Part shown: piece after piece, positions 9,168 to 18,346 of the stretch | How positions within the stretch are numbered: the stretch's first letter is position 1 | Layout: every line of letters begins with the position of its first letter | Assembly (NCBI GenBank): GCA_025924715.1 | Contig: JAICHV010000031.1 | Span: forward strand, 1-46,308 | Length of the DNA: 46,308 nt | Reading direction: 5' to 3' | Origin: Alphaproteobacteria bacterium | Lineage (GTDB): Bacteria > Pseudomonadota > Alphaproteobacteria > Micropepsales > Micropepsaceae | Notes under the pieces: generated by a model | Database searches by the model: none | Seen by the model: the letters and a program-made list of their open reading frames with translations, nothing else | What the model was told of the DNA's origin: nothing | Program-made: the position numbers and the translations under genes

Positions 9168-10169
9168 ATGAACCAGACACGGCGCGAATTCGGCAAGCTG
9201 TCGGTTGCAGCTTTGTCCCTTTCCCAAGGCTTGCTCTTACCCGGCCGTGCCATGGCACAGGCCAAGCCCAATTCGGTGGTCGCCGGCATCCAGATCGGCA
9301 CCATGGTGCCCAACAGCCTGCGCGGGATACCGGTCGATCTTTATGCCTATCGCGATGCGCTGCTGAAAATCGGTCTGAGCGGCTGCGAGTGTCACAATGA
9401 GCCATTTGAAATGTTCGCGGGCGCCCCGATCGCGCCCGCTCCGATCTTTCCTGCCCCGGCTGGCGCGGGTGGCCCGGCAGGGGGCGGGCGGGGCGGCCGA
9501 AGCGCGCCATCACCGCAGCAGCTCGCCGCGCGAAAGACGCAACAAGAGGCCCTGACCCAGTGGCGGTTATCTGCGCCCGCCGACAAATTCCTTCAGGCCC
9601 GCAAAATCTGGAACGATGCCGGCATTCAATTATATGCCTTCAAGATTCCACTGAGCCTGGATATGCCGGATGCAGAGTTCGATTACGCCTTCAATACGGC
9701 AAGGCTGCTGGGCGCAAAATCCCTGACGATGGAATTGCCTGCCGATCCGGCTCTTTCCGCGCGCGCCGGTAAATTCGGCGAGAAGCATGGCATGCCCGTG
9801 GGCTATCATGCGGAACGGCCTGCCTCGCCCAACTATTGGGACGCCGCTTTGGCGCAATCGCCTTCCAACACTTTGAATTTGGACGTGGGCCATTATGTGG
9901 GAGCGGGAAACCCCGACGCGCTGGCCTTCATCGAAAAAATGCATGCGCGGATCAGCAGCATGCATTTAAAGGATTACAAGCTCGGCGGCGGCAGCATGCC
10001 CTGGGGCGAAGGCGATACGCCCACCATCCCCATCCTGCACCTGCTTCGAGAAAAGCAATGGGGCTTTCCGGTGACCATCGAACTGGACTATCGGGTGCCA
10101 GAGAACTCGACAATGCCAGACGAAGTCGCCAAGTGCTACGCTTACATAAAGTCGGCGTTGCTGAGCTGA
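9168..10169 (+). CDS. Tat-exported sugar phosphate isomerase/epimerase-like protein
   Basis: 333 residues starting after GGGAGG. The N-terminus MNQTRREFGKLSVAA is a twin-arginine signal, with cleavage likely after AMA. The body is an AP-endonuclease-2/xylose-isomerase-like TIM barrel with the expected metal ligands: E in SLTMELP, D in NLDVGHYVG, H in MHLKDYKLG and E in VTIELDY. About residues 85-125 form a Gly/Pro/Ala-rich insertion (GGPAGGGRGGRSAPSP) that looks disordered. Relatives often occur in soil bacteria with oligosaccharide or inositol catabolism; the substrate here is unknown. It is divergent from the TonB_C-domain gene across a 160-base gap. Confidence 0.87.
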   Translation: MNQTRREFGKLSVAALSLSQGLLLPGRAMAQAKPNSVVAGIQIGTMVPNSLRGIPVDLYAYRDALLKIGLSGCECHNEPFEMFAGAPIAPAPIFPAPAGAGGPAGGGRGGRSAPSPQQLAARKTQQEALTQWRLSAPADKFLQARKIWNDAGIQLYAFKIPLSLDMPDAEFDYAFNTARLLGAKSLTMELPADPALSARAGKFGEKHGMPVGYHAERPASPNYWDAALAQSPSNTLNLDVGHYVGAGNPDALAFIEKMHARISSMHLKDYKLGGGSMPWGEGDTPTIPILHLLREKQWGFPVTIELDYRVPENSTMPDEVAKCYAYIKSALLS

Positions 10170-10314
10170 GCGCCCGAAGCGTGCCTAATATCCAGCCACC
10201 ACAAAATGGCGATGAATGACCGCTTCTGGCGCTAAGCAGGCATTCCTAGCTTTCCGTGCCGCCACCGGCGCTGTAAACAGTCTCAACCTTTGAAGTACTC
10301 GCTGGCGCCAGAAC

Positions 10315-11004
10315 ATGATTTTTGACGGCCTCATTATCGCGCCAGAGTACATTTTCATTGTCGCGTTCGGGCTCACTCTCGCATGTGGTCTTCTATTGGC
10401 GAGTGGCCGCAGATGGGCACCGCCCAAACTTCGTGCTTGCTTAAAGGCACTTCCACTGGGTTGCGCATTGCCTGTGTTGTTTCTTCTGGTGATCGTTGTC
10501 GGCCTTGGTTGGGTATTAAGGCCAGTTAAGCAACCAGAAAGCCTCAAAACCGCTGCGGCCTATTCAGTCCCACTTGCGTCTGAAAAAGATCGCAATGACT
10601 TTCTAGAAGTCTTGCGGGCCACCGCTCGTGGTCAAGGAATGCACGTTGACGCTGCCCCCCGCGAGTGGCTGGAAGCAACAGCGAAAGACGTTCCAGCCGC
10701 GAGCATGACGATTCACGCGGCGGTTTGGAAAGACCCCAATGATAAAGAGCCGGTTGCGGACGTCATGGACCTGGGTCATTCGAATGATGCGTGGCTTACG
10801 TTCTCAAAGGGAACGGACCCCAAATTCAACGCTCAATTTCGAAATCGTGTCATGCCGGAGATCATGCGCCGGTGGCCCGATACGTTATCCCTCCCCATCC
10901 TGCCCACCGACGGCCTTCCTCAGTATGAAGATTTGATTCGCACACCAGAGGGTTACAAGCTCAAGCCAGGTGCAGCATCCAAATATGCAGAACCAAAAAG
11001 GTGA
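10315..11004 (+). CDS. hypothetical membrane-anchored protein
   Basis: 229 residues, not recognised. Two hydrophobic segments are visible: about residues 9-30 (IFIVAFGLTLACGLLLA) and about 46-67 (CALPVLFLLVIVVGLGWVL). The remaining ~160 residues are soluble, with SVPLASEKDRNDFLEVL and a region ending SKYAEPKR, and would face the periplasm if the short loop between the segments is cytoplasmic. Codon use is less G+C-rich than in comM just downstream. No strong ribosome site precedes the ATG. It stands alone between the TIM-barrel gene and comM. Confidence 0.6.
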   Translation: MIFDGLIIAPEYIFIVAFGLTLACGLLLASGRRWAPPKLRACLKALPLGCALPVLFLLVIVVGLGWVLRPVKQPESLKTAAAYSVPLASEKDRNDFLEVLRATARGQGMHVDAAPREWLEATAKDVPAASMTIHAAVWKDPNDKEPVADVMDLGHSNDAWLTFSKGTDPKFNAQFRNRVMPEIMRRWPDTLSLPILPTDGLPQYEDLIRTPEGYKLKPGAASKYAEPKR

Positions 11005-11099
11005 AAACTAAAACTAGGGCGGACATGGCGGAACGTGGGCCATCCCCCTTTTGCCAGGTGCGGGGCCGATGTTAGGTTGCCCGCGGCTGGGGAATCTGC

Positions 11100-12614
11100 A
11101 TGAGCGTGGCGCATATCTACACCGTCGCCTTTCAGGGCATCGAAGCCCGAGAAGTCGATGTGCAGGTGCATATCGGCCAGGGTGCGGGCGGGCAGTTCAA
11201 CGTCGTGGGCCTGGCCGACAAGGCGGTGGCGGAAAGCCGCGAGCGGGTGCGCGCGGCCTTGGCCGCGATCGGATTGGCCCTGCCCTTTCAGCGGCTGACG
11301 GTCAACCTGGCGCCGGCCGACCTGCCCAAGGAAGGCTCGCATTACGATCTGCCCATCGCGCTGGGATTGCTGGCGGCCATGGGCGTGCTGCCGGCCAGCG
11401 AGATGGCCAATTATGTCGCTTTGGGGGAATTGTCGCTGGATGCGGCGGTGACGCCGGTGGCCGGGGTCTTGCCCGCGGCCTTGGCGGCCTCGGCGCAAGG
11501 GCGGGGTCTGATCTGTCCTGCGGCTTGCGGTGCGGAAGCCGCCTGGGCAGGCGCGCTTGAGATATTGGCGACACCGTCGCTGATCGCGCTGGTCAATCAC
11601 ATGAAGGGCACGGCGGTCCTCAATCCCCCGACGCCCAAAACCGCGCTGTCGCAACGCAGCGCGCCGGACCTCAAGGACGTGAAAGGCCAGGAAAGCGCCA
11701 AGCGTGCGTTGGAGATCGCCGCCGCCGGCGGACATAATCTGCTGATGATCGGGCCGCCCGGTTCGGGCAAGTCGATGCTGGCCCAGCGCCTGCCCGGATT
11801 GCTGCCGCCCTTGGACGCGCGCGAGGCGCTGGAGATTTCCATGGTGCGCAGCCTGGCCGGAGAATTGACCGATGGGGCGATCTCGCGCGACCGGCCCTTT
11901 CGCAATCCCCATCATTCCGCCTCGATGGCGGCGCTGATCGGCGGCGGCCTCAGGGTCAAGCCGGGGGAAGTGTCGCTGGCGCATCTGGGGGTGCTGTTCC
12001 TGGACGAGCTGCCGGAATTCCAGCGCGGCGTGCTGGATTCGCTGCGCCAGCCGATCGAAAGCGGCGAGGCGGTGGTGGCGCGGGCCAATGCCCATGTGCG
12101 CTATCCGGCGCGCTTTCAATTGGTGGCGGCGATGAACCCCTGCCGCTGCGGTTATCTGTCCGATCCGGCCCAGGCCTGTTCGCGCGCGCCCAAATGCGCC
12201 GGCGATTATCAGCAGCGCATTTCCGGACCGCTGTTCGACCGCATCGATCTGCATGTCGAAGTGCCCGGCGTGCTGGCCAGCGATCTGAGCCTGCCGCCGC
12301 CATCCGAAGGCAGCGCCGCGGTGGCGATGCGCGTCGCCGCCGCCCGGGCAATCCAGCGGGCGCGTTTTGAAAAGCAGGGCCTTCGCAGCAATGCCGAGGC
12401 CGAAGGCGAATTGCTGGACAGCGTGGCGGCGCCCGATGCGCCCGGCAAGAAGCTGCTCGCCGAAGCGGCCGAGCGCATGAAACTGTCGGCGCGCGGTTAT
12501 CACCGGGTGCTGAAAGTGGCGCGTACCATCGCCGATCTGGCCGGCGCGGCCGAGGTGTCGCGGCCCCATATTGCCGAGGCGTTATCCTATCGCAGGCTGG
12601 TCCTGCAAAACTGA
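11100..12614 (+). CDS. comM: YifB/ComM family Mg chelatase-like AAA+ ATPase
   Basis: 504 residues, the usual length. An N-terminal Lon-protease-like ChlI domain (about 1-170; VHIGQGAGGQFNVVGLADKAV) is followed by the AAA+ core with Walker A GPPGSGKSM, Walker B VLFLDELPEF, and a Cys-rich insert CRCGYLSDPAQACSRAPKC, then the C-terminal Mg_chelatase domain. ComM is a hexameric helicase that promotes branch migration during natural transformation and recombination. No competence genes are in the window. Confidence 0.95.
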   Translation: MSVAHIYTVAFQGIEAREVDVQVHIGQGAGGQFNVVGLADKAVAESRERVRAALAAIGLALPFQRLTVNLAPADLPKEGSHYDLPIALGLLAAMGVLPASEMANYVALGELSLDAAVTPVAGVLPAALAASAQGRGLICPAACGAEAAWAGALEILATPSLIALVNHMKGTAVLNPPTPKTALSQRSAPDLKDVKGQESAKRALEIAAAGGHNLLMIGPPGSGKSMLAQRLPGLLPPLDAREALEISMVRSLAGELTDGAISRDRPFRNPHHSASMAALIGGGLRVKPGEVSLAHLGVLFLDELPEFQRGVLDSLRQPIESGEAVVARANAHVRYPARFQLVAAMNPCRCGYLSDPAQACSRAPKCAGDYQQRISGPLFDRIDLHVEVPGVLASDLSLPPPSEGSAAVAMRVAAARAIQRARFEKQGLRSNAEAEGELLDSVAAPDAPGKKLLAEAAERMKLSARGYHRVLKVARTIADLAGAAEVSRPHIAEALSYRRLVLQN

Positions 12615-12628
12615 CCGACGAACCGCTT

Positions 12629-13210
12629 CTACGCCTTCTTACTGCGCCGGCGCAGCGCCCAGGCCAGGCCGATAAATCCGGCACCGAACAAGGACAAGGT
12701 CATCGGTTCCGGGACTCTCTGCGTGTCCGCCACATTGAGGGAGATATCGTCGAAGGCCCAGTAGCCCGGATCGTTGCGCTCCAGGAAGGTCAAGACGTCA
12801 CTGCCGGTCGAAACCAGGCTGAAGGTGTGCTCGATATAGCCGCTGGCGGCGGTATTGCTCATCGCGCTGCCGATGATTGTGGAACCATTCCAGTCGGCCT
12901 CGAAATAGCTGGGCGTGCCCCCGTCGGCCGCCAAATAATAATCCAGCTGGAGGGTCTGGCCGGGCGTATCGGCAATGGTTTGCGACAGGCTGCCATTGCC
13001 GTTCGTAGTCCCCAAGCCGGCAAAATAGGTGCCGGAGTTGGGGTTGAAGCCATTAAAGCCGGCCGTGTGGACACCGATAAAACTGCCCGCCGCCGTCCAG
13101 CCGGTCAAATCGCCGGTCTCGAAGCCGCCATTGGCGATATAATTGGCCTGCGCGGCGGGGATCGCCATCAACAAGCCGACAGCGGCAAAAGCCATGCGTT
13201 GCGCGAACAT
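12629..13210 (-). CDS. PEP-CTERM sorting domain protein
   Basis: 193 residues. A signal peptide (hydrophobic FAAVGLLMAIPAA, cleavage after AQA) leads into a secreted domain opening with NGGFETGDLTGWTAAG, a beta-sandwich-like start common in PEP-CTERM proteins. The C-terminus has all three sorting parts: VPEP, a hydrophobic helix (LSLFGAGFIGLAWAL) and a basic end RRRSKK. Such proteins are cleaved by an exosortase (EpsH/XrtA type) and linked to extracellular polysaccharide export; the exosortase must lie elsewhere. The start has a strong site (GAGGAGGG) and lies ~26 bases behind the predicted sigma-54 transcription start. Confidence 0.93.
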   Translation of the reverse strand: MFAQRMAFAAVGLLMAIPAAQANYIANGGFETGDLTGWTAAGSFIGVHTAGFNGFNPNSGTYFAGLGTTNGNGSLSQTIADTPGQTLQLDYYLAADGGTPSYFEADWNGSTIIGSAMSNTAASGYIEHTFSLVSTGSDVLTFLERNDPGYWAFDDISLNVADTQRVPEPMTLSLFGAGFIGLAWALRRRSKKA

Positions 13211-13245
13211 ATAAACCCTCCTCGAAATGCGTTCTTCCGAAAAGG

Positions 13246-13263
13246 TTGCAAGCGCCGTGCCGA
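13246..13263 (-). promoter_or_regulatory. sigma-54 (-24/-12) promoter of the PEP-CTERM gene
   Basis: Read on the minus strand the sequence is TCGGCACGGCGCTTGCAA. It matches the sigma-54 consensus YTGGCACG-rNNN-TTGCW at every defined base except one (C for T before the -24 GG), and the GG and GC dinucleotides have the required 12-base offset. The predicted start site falls near 13236, leaving a short leader that contains the strong ribosome site of the gene starting at 13210. Confidence 0.8.
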
Positions 13264-13422
13264 ATATTTTTTTCTTTGGAGTCAGAGGATTGGGGGAACG
13301 AAAACTTTAAAGTGTAAATCCGGTTTCCCTCTTGAGCGGCTTCGGCCGGTCTCGCTGTCAACGCCGATGACAGGAAAAAGCGCCGGCATTTCTTGGGATG
13401 CGCGCTGACCGAGGTAGCGCCG

Positions 13423-15375
13423 TCAGGCTGCGGCGGCGACATCCGCGCGCAGCGGCAATTGCACCGTCACGGTGGTGCCCATTTTTTCCACGCTTTCGAT
13501 GGCGAAGCTGCCGCCATGGCGTTCGACCAGGGCGCGCACCAGCGCCAGGCCAAGACCGGTGCCTTCGCGCACCGACATCGGATCGTTGGAGGCTTGTTCG
13601 AAGGCCCGCCCGATGCGCGGCAGCGCATCCGCCGGAATGCCGATGCCGTTGTCGCGCACCGCGATCCGCAGGCTTTCCCCGATATGCTCGCCGCTGAGTT
13701 CGACTTGGCCGCCTTCGCCGGTGAACTTCACCGCATTGGTGAGCAGATTGAGGAACACTTGCTTGAGGGCGCGGGGATCGGCGATCAATTTGGGGCAATC
13801 GGGCGGCAGTGAAACACGCATATCGATCCCGCGCTCGTCGGCGCGGCGTTTCACCATCTGGATGCATTGCGCGACGGTCTCGGGAAGGTTCACCTCGTGC
13901 AAGTCGAGAGTGAATTTCCCCGCCTCGATCTTGGCGACGTCGAGAATATCGGAAATCAGGTTCAACAGATGGTCCCCGGATTCATGGATCAGTTCGGCAT
14001 ATTCGCCATAGCGAGGGTTCAAAGGACCGAACAGTTTCTGCCGCATCATGTCCGAAAAGCCGATGATCGCGTTCAGCGGGGTGCGCAATTCATGGCTCAT
14101 ATTGGCCAGGAATTCGGATTTGACGCGGTTGGACGCCTCCGCCGTTTCGCGGGCGGTCTCGCTGCGCAACACTTCCAGTTGCAGGCGCTGGCGCTCCAGA
14201 GCGCTGTTGCGGAACAGGTTGAGCGCCCGGGCGAATTGCCCGATCTCGTCGCGGCGATGCTGCATGGGAATGCGCGCCTTCAAATCGCCGCCGGTGACGC
14301 TCTGCATGGTCAAGGTCATCAGCCGCAAGGGCTGGATGACCCGGGAAACGACATAGAAGATGGCGAAGCCGGCGATGGCGATGGCGACCACAATCATGGC
14401 GATGGCGGCGAGGAATTTCTGCCGGGCGAGGCTCGCCTGTTCGACGACATGTTCGCCGGCCAAGTCCAGGGCCGTTTTGGAAATCCCGGTGATGCTGGCA
14501 AGGCCCTTGTCGGAGGCCTTCATCCATTCCCGGGCCGACTGGCCGGGCTGCTGACCTTTTTCCAACTGGCCCACCACGGCGCCGCGGGTCCGCTGCAGAT
14601 CCTTGAAATAGAGCTTTTCGGCGTTCTGGATGGCGCCGAGCAATTGCGGCGGCAAAGTAACCGAGCGGGTTTCGCCTTCGATGACGCTCCACGGGCCCTC
14701 GATCTTGGTCAGATTGGCGGTGAGCAATTGACGGTCGGCGGCGGTCAGCGGCCTGCCCGACGCGATCATCACCGCCACATCATGCCGGTCGAGCCCCGCC
14801 GGCGTGCGCACTGCCCAAACGACGGCGTCGATCTTGCGCATTTCGGTGAGATAGGTGTCCAGGCCCCCGAGCCGGATCATCGCGCCGTCCAACTGGCCGT
14901 CGAGCGCATTGACCACATTGGTGGTGGCGGCGCGCCAGGCGATGACATCTTCCGGACGATGATGTGGGGACAGCAACGCGGCCGTGATGCCGGGTTCCAA
15001 TTGCGCCAGGCGGCGGCGGGCGGCTTGGACCTCGGCGCCATGCGGCATCCCCAGGCCCGCCGGCGCCAACTGGCCGGGGATCGCATCCAATATAGCCGTC
15101 GCACGGCTATTGAGCGCGGTGATTTCGCTCATCAGCTGCGGGTCCGCCGGTTTGGGCACCAGCAGCGCGGCGCTGACCAGACCTTGCCCGATCTTGAGTG
15201 CCTCCTTGGCCGAGGATAATTCGCGCGAGACTTTGACCACCTGCAGAACCCGGGCGGCCTGTTTCTGGTTGTCAAAAGCCTGGGAGGCGGATTGCGCCAG
15301 GGCGGCGACCAGCATCGTCACCAGCAAACCCGTGGCGATCGACAATACCGTGATGATGGAGTTGGAGTTCTTCAT
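13423..15375 (-). CDS. membrane sensor histidine kinase with HAMP domain
   Basis: 650 residues from the ATG giving MKNSNSIITVL and an immediate membrane helix; an in-frame ATG at 15486 would add 37 residues ahead of it. Order: TM1 (about 7-28), a ~300-residue periplasmic helical region, TM2 (IAMIVVAIAIAGFAIFYVV), HAMP (PLRLMTLTMQSVTGGDLKARI), HisKA with H428 in ANMSHELRTPLNAIIGFSD, and HATPase with NLLTNAVKF, DNGIGIP and GTGLGLALV. The segment RQKLFGPLNPRYGEYA is typical of PleC/DivJ-like alphaproteobacterial kinases. No adjacent response regulator; the stop lies 213 bases upstream of the PEP-CTERM start in the same direction. Confidence 0.93.
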   Translation of the reverse strand: MKNSNSIITVLSIATGLLVTMLVAALAQSASQAFDNQKQAARVLQVVKVSRELSSAKEALKIGQGLVSAALLVPKPADPQLMSEITALNSRATAILDAIPGQLAPAGLGMPHGAEVQAARRRLAQLEPGITAALLSPHHRPEDVIAWRAATTNVVNALDGQLDGAMIRLGGLDTYLTEMRKIDAVVWAVRTPAGLDRHDVAVMIASGRPLTAADRQLLTANLTKIEGPWSVIEGETRSVTLPPQLLGAIQNAEKLYFKDLQRTRGAVVGQLEKGQQPGQSAREWMKASDKGLASITGISKTALDLAGEHVVEQASLARQKFLAAIAMIVVAIAIAGFAIFYVVSRVIQPLRLMTLTMQSVTGGDLKARIPMQHRRDEIGQFARALNLFRNSALERQRLQLEVLRSETARETAEASNRVKSEFLANMSHELRTPLNAIIGFSDMMRQKLFGPLNPRYGEYAELIHESGDHLLNLISDILDVAKIEAGKFTLDLHEVNLPETVAQCIQMVKRRADERGIDMRVSLPPDCPKLIADPRALKQVFLNLLTNAVKFTGEGGQVELSGEHIGESLRIAVRDNGIGIPADALPRIGRAFEQASNDPMSVREGTGLGLALVRALVERHGGSFAIESVEKMGTTVTVQLPLRADVAAAA

Positions 15376-15565
15376 CGCATAGACCAAGCAGCGGCGGAAT
15401 GCCGATTTTCTTGGGTCAACCCTATCAGCAGAGTGTTGCCCGAAGATTGAGCCGGCCGTGGCGGCGAAAACGGGGCTTTGCGGCAATTTCGAAGGTTAGC
15501 GAAAGCTTATAAAGGCATGGAACCAAAGTTCCTGCCCGCCCGTTGGGTCTCAAACGGAGGCTTGC

Positions 15566-15787
15566 ATGAGACCGATCACGATATTGGGCGCCGTGTTGAT
15601 TGTCGCCGGCGTGCTCGCCTTGTTCTTCGGCCATTTCAGCTTCAGCGAGACCAAGCCGCTGATTGAGGCCGGCCCGCTTCAGGTCAATACCCAGGAAGAC
15701 CACACCGTGTGGATTCCGACCGCGGCGGGAATCGTGGTGGTTCTGGCCGGGCTGGGCCTGGTGCTTGCGGGACGCCGCAACGCTTAA
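15566..15787 (+). CDS. small two-helix membrane protein
   Basis: 73 residues: an N-terminal membrane helix (ITILGAVLIVAGVLALFFG), a ~30-residue polar loop, and a second helix (AAGIVVVLAGLGLVLAG) ending in RRNA. The pattern resembles DUF3185-type small membrane proteins. CGGAGG lies just before the ATG. It is divergent from the membrane kinase and only 56 bases before modA. Function unknown. Confidence 0.78.
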   Translation: MRPITILGAVLIVAGVLALFFGHFSFSETKPLIEAGPLQVNTQEDHTVWIPTAAGIVVVLAGLGLVLAGRRNA

Positions 15788-15843
15788 ATTGGCGCTTCCC
15801 CCTCGGCATGTTACATGGCGCTGGCACCCGGCTGGAGCTTGTG

Positions 15844-16620
15844 ATGCATCGTTTTGGGCACCGTTTTTGCGCCCTGGCCTTGACCGGCTTGCTGGTGATT
15901 GCGAATTCTGCCGGCGCTTTTGCCGCCGATATCACCGTGTTCGGCGCCGCCTCGCTGGGCGATGCGCTGACCGAAATCGCCAAGGACTATCAAAAAGACA
16001 AGGGCAGAAGCGTCGCGGTGTCGCCGGCCGCCTCATCCGCTTTGGCGCATCAGATCGAAGCATCGGGCGGCGCCGATCTGTTCATCTCGGCCGATCTGGC
16101 CTGGATGGATTATCTCGATTCCAAGGGCCTGATCGCGCATGACAGCCGGGTCAATCTTCTGGGCAACCGCCTGGTGCTGATCGCGCCCCGGAACACGAAC
16201 AGCAAGATCGTCATCCGTCCCGGTTTCGATCTTGCCGGCGCCTTGAAAGGCGGGCGCCTTGCGATGGCCGATCCGGATTCGGTGCCCGCCGGAAAATATG
16301 GCCGTGCCGCGCTGATGGCGCTTGGGGCTTGGAAGAACGTGGCCGGTCATTTGGTGGCTGCCGAAAATGTCCGGGTGGCGCTGGCCTATGTGGCGCGGGG
16401 CGAGGCGCCTTTGGGCATTGTGTATGAGACCGACGCCAAGGCCGAGCCGGGGGTGACGGTGGTCGGGGTCTTTCCCGAAAACAGCCATCCGCCGATCCTG
16501 TATCCCGCCGCCCTGACCAAGGATGCCGTGCCGGCGGCGAAGAGTTTCCTGGCTTATCTGTCCTCGCCCACCGCGCGGGCCGTGTTCGTCAAAGATGGCT
16601 TTACGGTTCTGACAAAGTAA
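15844..16620 (+). CDS. modA: molybdate ABC transporter substrate-binding protein
   Basis: 258 residues with a signal peptide (LALTGLLVIANSAGAFA, cleavage before ADITVF). The mature start DITVFGAASLGDALTEIA is the classic ModA opening, and ADLFISADLAWMDYL and PLGIVYETDA follow as in the family; it binds molybdate or tungstate in the periplasm. GGAG precedes the ATG, deciding against the longer frame from 15709. The permease and ATPase (modB, modC) are not adjacent, so this is an orphan binding protein, convergent with the phosphate genes. Recruitment of another oxyanion cannot be excluded. Confidence 0.88.
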   Translation: MHRFGHRFCALALTGLLVIANSAGAFAADITVFGAASLGDALTEIAKDYQKDKGRSVAVSPAASSALAHQIEASGGADLFISADLAWMDYLDSKGLIAHDSRVNLLGNRLVLIAPRNTNSKIVIRPGFDLAGALKGGRLAMADPDSVPAGKYGRAALMALGAWKNVAGHLVAAENVRVALAYVARGEAPLGIVYETDAKAEPGVTVVGVFPENSHPPILYPAALTKDAVPAAKSFLAYLSSPTARAVFVKDGFTVLTK

Positions 16621-16637
16621 TCAGCCGAAGCTAAGCG

Positions 16638-16656
16638 CAGCGGATTTTGTCCGCTG
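16638..16656. terminator. hairpin between convergent modA and pstB
   Basis: CAGCGGA and TCCGCTG form a perfect 7-bp stem with a 5-base loop, 18 bases after the modA stop. A second small stem (TGGGC/GCCCA, 16677-16691) lies downstream, and GCTAAGCGC at 16630-16638 is complementary to GCGCTTAGC at 16731-16739. No T run follows either strand, so terminator function is inferred from the convergent setting. Confidence 0.45.
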
Positions 16657-16733
16657 GCTAGGAGCGAGGAGCGATGTGGGCACGACGCCCATGAGCGACG
16701 AGCGACGACGTCCAGGGGGCAAAGGACGCGCGC

Positions 16734-17498
16734 TTAGCCGAAGCGGCCGGTGATGTATTGTTCAGTTTTCTTGTTGTCGGGGGCGGTGAAGATTTTTTCC
16801 GTGGCGCCGAACTCGACCAGCTCGCCCAGATACATGAAAGCGGTGTAGTCGCTGGCGCGGCTGGCTTGTTGCATATTGTGCGTGACGATCACGATGGTGT
16901 AATCCGCCGCCAATTCGTCGATCAACTCTTCAATCTTGGCGGTGGAAATCGGATCCAGCGCCGAGCAGGGCTCGTCCAATAGGATCACTTCGGGCCTGGT
17001 CGCCACGGTGCGGGCGATGCAGAGCCGCTGCTGCTGGCCGCCGGAAAGCGAGAGGCCCGACGCGTTCAGCTTGTCCTTCACCTCATTCCACAATGCGGCG
17101 CGGCTGAGCGCGTCTTCCACCCGGCCGTCCATTTCCGAGCGCGGCAGACGCTCATACAGCTTTATGCCGAAAGCGACATTGTCGTAGATCGTCATCGGGA
17201 ACGGCGTCGGCTTCTGGAATACCATACCGATCCGGGCGCGCAGCAGATTGAGATCCTTTATCGTCAGGATGTTTTCGCCATCCATGGTGATGGTGCCTTC
17301 GGCCCGCTGATTGGGATAAAGCGCATAGATGCGGTTGATGGCGCGCAGCAAAGTGGATTTGCCGCAACCCGAGGGTCCGATGAACGCCGTCACCTTGCGG
17401 TCGCGCAGGGGGAGGGAAATATCCTTCAGCGCCTTGGCGCCGCCATAGAAGAACGACAAGTTCTGGATGTCGATCTTGGTTTTTTCGGTGGCGTCCAT
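16734..17498 (-). CDS. pstB: phosphate ABC transporter ATP-binding protein
   Basis: 254 residues from the ATG giving [14 protein letters not shown]; the open frame continues upstream through pstA and is not used. Walker [10 protein letters not shown] (about 41-49), Q loop [17 protein letters not shown] (the PTPFPM segment is specific to PstB), signature LSGGQQQR, Walker [14 protein letters not shown] and the H-loop [11 protein letters not shown] are all intact. It energises phosphate uptake through PstA/PstC at the inner membrane. Last gene of pstC-pstA-pstB, two bases behind pstA. Confidence 0.96.
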   Translation of the reverse strand: MDATEKTKIDIQNLSFFYGGAKALKDISLPLRDRKVTAFIGPSGCGKSTLLRAINRIYALYPNQRAEGTITMDGENILTIKDLNLLRARIGMVFQKPTPFPMTIYDNVAFGIKLYERLPRSEMDGRVEDALSRAALWNEVKDKLNASGLSLSGGQQQRLCIARTVATRPEVILLDEPCSALDPISTAKIEELIDELAADYTIVIVTHNMQQASRASDYTAFMYLGELVEFGATEKIFTAPDNKKTEQYITGRFG

Positions 17499-17500
17499 GA

Positions 17501-18346
17501 CTAATTCCGTTTGTTCTCGAGAAGCCGCGCGACGATGGAAAGTGTCAGCACGGCCCCCGTCACCAGCAGCGCCCCAGCCCAGGCCAGCCGGTGCCAATCT
17601 TCGTAAGGCGACAGGGCATATTGGAAGATCACCACCGGCAGCGAATACATCGGCTGGTTCAGATTGGTGGTGAAATTGGTGTTGGAAAGCGCGGTGAACA
17701 ACAGGGGCGCGGTTTCGCCCGAGATGCGCGCGATCGCCAGCAGCACGCCTGTGATGATGCCGGCCTTGGCGGCACGCCAGGTGATGTAGCGGATCACCCA
17801 ATTCCTTGGCGCACCCAGCGCGCTGGCGGCTTCGCGCAGGCCATTGGGCACCAGCAGCAGCATATTCTCGGTGGTGCGCACCACCACCGGAATGACGATC
17901 ACCATCAAGGACAAGGCGCCTGCCCAGCCGGAGAAATGCCCCATCGGCAAGACCAGAATTTCATAAACGAACAGGCCGGTGACGATGGAGGGCGCGCTGA
18001 GCAGGATGTCGTTGATGAAACGCAGGGCAAAAGCCAGGCGGGTATGCTGACCATATTCGGCCAGATAGGTGCCGGCGAACAGCCCGATCGGGGTGCCGGC
18101 CAGCACCGCCAGCACACTCATCGTCACGCTGCCGACAATGGCGTTGAGAAGACCGCCCGGCGAGCCCGGCGGCGGTGTGGATTGGGTGAACAGGCTGGGG
18201 GAAAGACCGGCAACGCCTTCCTTGAGCAGATCGTAGAGAATGAGGCCCAGCCACATCATGCCGAACAGAGCCGCGGCAATGGACAGCGTCAGAAAGATGG
18301 CGTTGACCAGCCTGCGGCGGAAATAGAGCGTGCGGCTCGCGGTCAT
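17501..18346 (-). CDS. pstA: phosphate ABC transporter permease PstA
   Basis: 281 residues with about six membrane helices. The EAA-type cytoplasmic loop is visible as [19 protein letters not shown], followed by [21 protein letters not shown], diagnostic for PstA. It forms the membrane channel with PstC. Its ATG overlaps the pstC stop (ATGA) and its stop abuts pstB. Confidence 0.95.
   Translation of the reverse strand: MTASRTLYFRRRLVNAIFLTLSIAAALFGMMWLGLILYDLLKEGVAGLSPSLFTQSTPPPGSPGGLLNAIVGSVTMSVLAVLAGTPIGLFAGTYLAEYGQHTRLAFALRFINDILLSAPSIVTGLFVYEILVLPMGHFSGWAGALSLMVIVIPVVVRTTENMLLLVPNGLREAASALGAPRNWVIRYITWRAAKAGIITGVLLAIARISGETAPLLFTALSNTNFTTNLNQPMYSLPVVIFQYALSPYEDWHRLAWAGALLVTGAVLTLSIVARLLENKRN

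Noticed and set aside
15820..15845. TGGCAC word before modA as a second sigma-54 site
   Set aside because: The -12 part (TTGC) is missing at the required distance.
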